NCBI GenBank assembly: GCA_002083565.1
Contig: MSXM01000076.1
Coordinates: 16,403 to 33,088, forward strand
Length of the DNA: 16,686 nt
Origin: Nitrospira sp. ST-bin4
Lineage (GTDB): Bacteria; Nitrospirota; Nitrospiria; Nitrospirales; Nitrospiraceae
Direction: 5' to 3'
Shown here: in pieces, positions 13,342 through 16,686 of the stretch
Numbering within the stretch: the first letter of the stretch is position 1
Layout of the letters: every line of letters begins with the position of its first letter
Made by a program: the position numbers and the translations under genes
The notes under the pieces: generated by a model
The model's input: only the letters and a program-made list of their open reading frames with translations
What the model was told of the DNA's origin: nothing
Databases searched by the model: none

Positions 13342-16300
13342 GGGAACGCCCCTGTCTGATGCCCAGGATCGGATTCTGGCGCAGACGACATGGGATCGGA
13401 ATGTGGTCGTGAGGGCCGGGGCCGGCACGGGCAAGACCACGATTCTTGTCAACCGGATGCTCAATCTGTTGATGCGGGAGCCGCAGCCGTTGGCGATCAC
13501 CGAGATTGTGGCGCTGACGTTCACCAACAAGGCCGCGACGGAAATGAAACAGCGGCTTCGGCGGGAATTGACCAAACTCGCCGAGTCTGCCGATGAGTCG
13601 TTGTCGGCGCTCTTTCGCGCGCGGTATCGGTTGTCGTTCGATCAGGTGAGGGAACGGGCCGAACGGGCGCTCGCGCAGTTCGAGAAGGCGCAGATCGGGA
13701 CGCTGCACAGTTTTGCCGCGCATCTCTTGCGATTGCATCCGCTGGAGTCCGGTCTGGATCCGTCGTTTCAAGAAGACGACGGCACACGATTCACCGAACT
13801 GTTCGATGTCCGATGGCAGGCGTGGCTGGCAGAGGAACTCGGAGTGGCGGGGCGGCATCATGCGCACTGGAGGAGGGTACTGGCCGGGACGAGCCTCGAT
13901 GACTTCTATGATCTGGCCGTCACGCTGGCCGGCGAGTCGATCGATGTGCATGAGCTTGCGCGTCAATGCCGGGCGGCGTCGATCGACGGTCCGGTTCGTG
14001 ACTGGTTGGAGCGTCTGCGCGCAACAGCCGATGGCTTGTCGGCCAGCCGTGTAAAGGCCAAGCAGGTGAAGGCGGACAAGATGCTGTCTGCCGCCTCCCG
14101 ATGTTTTACGGTAGTGCTGGATCATGGAGCCCGGGGCATCGAGCGGCTGTCCGATGACGACCGCGCGCTCCTGGAAAAAGACATCGGCAAACCCACCAGC
14201 GGCTGGGACGAAGGGGCATTTGCCGAGACCAAGGCGGTGGTGTCCGTTGCACAGCAACTGCTGTCAGTGAATCAACCCTACATGAGCGATCTGTTCGAAC
14301 TGCTGGGGCCGTTTCTGAGCGGCGTCCGGCAGTCCTTCCTGGCCTCCGGGTGGATTTCATTCGACGGGCTCCTGACTCGCGCCAAATCCTTGCTGCGCGA
14401 CCATCCGTCGGCGAGAGCCAGGATCAAACACAGTTATCGCGCCATTCTCGTGGATGAGTTCCAGGATACGGACCCGGTGCAATACGAAATCGTTCTCTAT
14501 CTGGCCGAGCGGATGGGCAGCTCGAAGCAGACCTGGCAGGATCTCGAACTGGAGCCCGGAAAACTGTTCATCGTCGGCGACCCCAAGCAATCGATCTACG
14601 CCTTCCGTCGGGCCGATATCGAAGCGTTTGAGCGGGTTGTGGACAAGGTTGTCGCAGGCGGAGGCATCGTCCATTCGCTCGTGACGAATTTTCGCAGCGA
14701 CGACGCGGTGCTGTCCGTGGTCAACAACCTGTTCGATCGGTTGTTTGTTGCTGAAACGCACATTCAACCGTCGAACGAGCGGTTATTCGCGCAGCCGCAC
14801 CGGAAGCCTGAGCTGTCCGCTTCCGGTGTGCGGATCAGGCTCGTCACCGCCGAGTCCGATGCCGAGGACTTCGACACGGCCGCCGCCACACGCGCAGAGG
14901 CCGACCAGTTGGCCCGCTGGATCAAAGAGGAATTGCTCGCCGGCACGACCGTCTTCGACCGTGACCGGAGGCCGGTGCCTCTGCAACCGGGGCACATTGC
15001 GTTGATCTTCAGAAAGTTGACCCAGGCTCAGGATTATCTGGATGCACTCCGCCGGTGGGATATCGCGTATCTGACAGACGGAGAGAAGCATTTTTACCGG
15101 CGGCAGGAAATCATCGACCTGGTGAATCTCTTGCGAGTGCTCGACAACCCACATGATCGCATCGCGCTGGCCGGTCTGCTCCGGTCGCCGCTGGGCGGCG
15201 TGGCGGATCGGGACTTGCTGGCGCTGCGGCAACTGGACGCCTTGGATATCACCAGGCCGGAGACGCTTGCGCGCTGGGCTCATCCGCAGGCCGGTACAGT
15301 GAGGACGTTCTATGAACGGCTGGCAGAGCTGCATCGTCTCGCGCCGCTTCGCCCGGTCCCGGATGTGTTCGATCTGATCTTCCAACGGCTGCCGGTCCTC
15401 GAATTGGCGGCGGGGTCGCTGCACGGCGAACAGGCGGTGGCGAATCTCTTAAAGGCGCGTGACATGGCCGAGGAAGTCGCCGACCGGCCGCATCTCACGT
15501 TGACAGGTTTTGTGGATATGATGCTGGAGCGTCTCGACGAGCAGCCGGACGAAGCGGAAAGCGCGCTGGCCGAAGCGTCGCTCGATGCGGTGCGAATTCT
15601 GACGATTCATAAGGCCAAAGGACTCGAATTTCCGGTCGTCATTCTGCCCGGAGTGCATCAAGGCGCGCGAACGCCCAGCAAGGGGCCGTCTGTGCAGCAT
15701 GATTGGTCGAGCGGGTGCTACGGGGTGTCGCTGGGGGCGCAGCGCAATCTGGGATCGGTCCTCGTCGGGAACAAAATGGCGGCGCGTGAGGAGGCGGAAC
15801 AGCGGCGGCTGTTGTATGTGGGGATGACGAGGGCTCGTGATCTGTTGGTGCTTTCCGGCGGTCTTGTGCGAAAGCCCGGGCGCGATGCGGTATTGGGGTT
15901 GCTGCAAGAGGCGGTCGGGAGTGAGGCCTTCGAGGGAGCAGGTGCCGACATCGAGGTTGGAGCCGCGCGCATGACTCGCACCATCGTGCCCGCGACGACG
16001 ACGAACCGACGGAGGCCTCGCAAAGCCGTGGCCTCTGTTGCGGCCCCTTCGCTGCCCGGGTTGATCGAACGGTACGCCATCAGGCAAATGCGACGAACGG
16101 AGAGCCGCAGCCTGGCTCGACAGTTGACTCCGTCGCGGATGCACGACGACCGTCTCGTTGGTCAAGCGGTACGAAGCCGGGAGCACAAAACGGAGGGGTA
16201 TGGGCGGTTCGTCGGGATCTGCGCCCATGCGTTGCTGGAACGCTGGGACTTCTCGGTCGTGAGGCCGCCTACTGTGACGGAGCTTGAATTGCTCTGCCGT

Positions 16301-16681
16301 CAGATTGTTCCACCGGAAGCGGGCTGCAGGGAAGCCGTGCGGGATGATCTCGCGTCGCTCATGAGTTCATTTCTGTCGTCGGAATGCTATCGGCGTTTGC
16401 AGGGAGCCGAAATTCTGGGCAGAGAAATTCCCTTCATTATTCCCTGGCAAGAAGGACAGGTAATGGAAGGGGTGATCGATCTGATGTATCGTCTGGACGG
16501 AAGGCTCTGGATTGCAGATTATAAGACCGATCAGATCGCAGCTGCCGAGGCACAGGTGAGGACGCAGCAGTATGCGCAACAAGCCGAAGCCTACCGGGCT
16601 GCCGCTGTTCGATGTTTGGGCGGCGAGGCCGCTTCGTTTGAGTGCGTGTTTCTGCGGCCGGGCGTACGGGTTGAATTATGA
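13334..16681 (+). CDS. addA: AddA-like UvrD-family helicase-nuclease
   Basis: A 1115-residue SF1A helicase fused to a C-terminal RecB-type nuclease, the motor of the AddAB complex. Motifs in order: Q-motif LSDAQDRIL (8-16); Walker A RAGAGTGKTT (K34); motif Ia LTFTNKAATEM; IGTLHSFAAHLLRLHP; Walker B DEFQDTDPVQYE (D374, E375); GDPKQSIYAFRRAD; VTNFRS; VRILTIHKAKGLEFPVVILPG; motif VI LLYVGMTRARDLLVLSG. Nuclease residues: H965 in GICAHALLERW, D1049 in MEGVIDLMY, D1062 and K1064 in IADYKTD, and QQYAQQAEAY (QxxxY region). It ends five bases before the window edge, so it is complete. ATG 13334 is chosen because it overlaps the upstream stop (ATGAATGA), a coupling arrangement; a longer open frame from 13208 lies inside the conserved AddB iron-sulfur region. 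An ATG at 16678 overlaps this stop as ATGA and may begin a further coupled gene outside the window. Confidence 0.95.
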   Translation: MNEGTPLSDAQDRILAQTTWDRNVVVRAGAGTGKTTILVNRMLNLLMREPQPLAITEIVALTFTNKAATEMKQRLRRELTKLAESADESLSALFRARYRLSFDQVRERAERALAQFEKAQIGTLHSFAAHLLRLHPLESGLDPSFQEDDGTRFTELFDVRWQAWLAEELGVAGRHHAHWRRVLAGTSLDDFYDLAVTLAGESIDVHELARQCRAASIDGPVRDWLERLRATADGLSASRVKAKQVKADKMLSAASRCFTVVLDHGARGIERLSDDDRALLEKDIGKPTSGWDEGAFAETKAVVSVAQQLLSVNQPYMSDLFELLGPFLSGVRQSFLASGWISFDGLLTRAKSLLRDHPSARARIKHSYRAILVDEFQDTDPVQYEIVLYLAERMGSSKQTWQDLELEPGKLFIVGDPKQSIYAFRRADIEAFERVVDKVVAGGGIVHSLVTNFRSDDAVLSVVNNLFDRLFVAETHIQPSNERLFAQPHRKPELSASGVRIRLVTAESDAEDFDTAAATRAEADQLARWIKEELLAGTTVFDRDRRPVPLQPGHIALIFRKLTQAQDYLDALRRWDIAYLTDGEKHFYRRQEIIDLVNLLRVLDNPHDRIALAGLLRSPLGGVADRDLLALRQLDALDITRPETLARWAHPQAGTVRTFYERLAELHRLAPLRPVPDVFDLIFQRLPVLELAAGSLHGEQAVANLLKARDMAEEVADRPHLTLTGFVDMMLERLDEQPDEAESALAEASLDAVRILTIHKAKGLEFPVVILPGVHQGARTPSKGPSVQHDWSSGCYGVSLGAQRNLGSVLVGNKMAAREEAEQRRLLYVGMTRARDLLVLSGGLVRKPGRDAVLGLLQEAVGSEAFEGAGADIEVGAARMTRTIVPATTTNRRRPRKAVASVAAPSLPGLIERYAIRQMRRTESRSLARQLTPSRMHDDRLVGQAVRSREHKTEGYGRFVGICAHALLERWDFSVVRPPTVTELELLCRQIVPPEAGCREAVRDDLASLMSSFLSSECYRRLQGAEILGREIPFIIPWQEGQVMEGVIDLMYRLDGRLWIADYKTDQIAAAEAQVRTQQYAQQAEAYRAAAVRCLGGEAASFECVFLRPGVRVEL

Positions 16682-16686
16682 TCTGT

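Overview
The window is about 16.7 kb of GC-rich (roughly 60%) bacterial chromosome. Gene content and style (a bacterial topoisomerase VI, an AddAB-type nuclease-helicase, short intergenic gaps filled with degenerate short-unit inverted repeats) suggest an environmental bacterium. My best guess is Nitrospira or another member of Nitrospirota. That is inference from gene content, not from a marker gene.

Layout. (i) 3-1046: the 3' part of a WD40 beta-propeller gene whose true start lies off the left edge. (ii) 1340-4557: a two-gene operon for type IIB DNA topoisomerase VI, subunit B (GHKL ATPase) then subunit A (Spo11-like cleavage subunit), 5 nt apart, all key residues intact. (iii) 4751-6310: an SF2 helicase on the same strand. 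(iv) 6331-7244: two small minus-strand membrane-protein genes, a DUF3817-like protein and a 74-residue protein of unknown function. (v) 7696-8043: a small basic protein of unknown function. (vi) 8299-9453: a saccharopine-dehydrogenase-like oxidoreductase. (vii) 9607-10035: a thioredoxin-fold mini-protein followed 6 nt later by a 51-residue zinc-ribbon protein. (viii) 10150-16681: an AddB-like nuclease subunit and an AddA-like helicase-nuclease overlapping by 8 nt, a double-strand-break end-resection machine.

The theme is DNA topology and break repair: topoisomerase VI passes duplexes through double-strand breaks, the SF2 helicase remodels nucleic acid, and AddAB resects broken ends. The most interesting signal is that both the lysine-rich, probably disordered tail of topoisomerase VI subunit B and the segment just after the SF2 helicase core carry pentapeptides (QMPLF and QRDLF) resembling the bacterial sliding-clamp-binding motif. 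If real, an archaeal/eukaryotic-type topoisomerase has been wired to the bacterial beta clamp.

A second unexplained layer is a set of three intergenic imperfect inverted repeats whose arms are built from tandem degenerate 6- or 7-nt units (4595-4693, 9515-9590, 10044-10143). A 9-nt-unit array is embedded in frame in the 3' end of the topoisomerase VI B gene (3371-3415). The unit sequence differs between elements but the architecture is shared, and each intergenic one precedes a gene with no recognisable Shine-Dalgarno sequence. I saw no tRNA, rRNA, CRISPR array, transposase or integrase.
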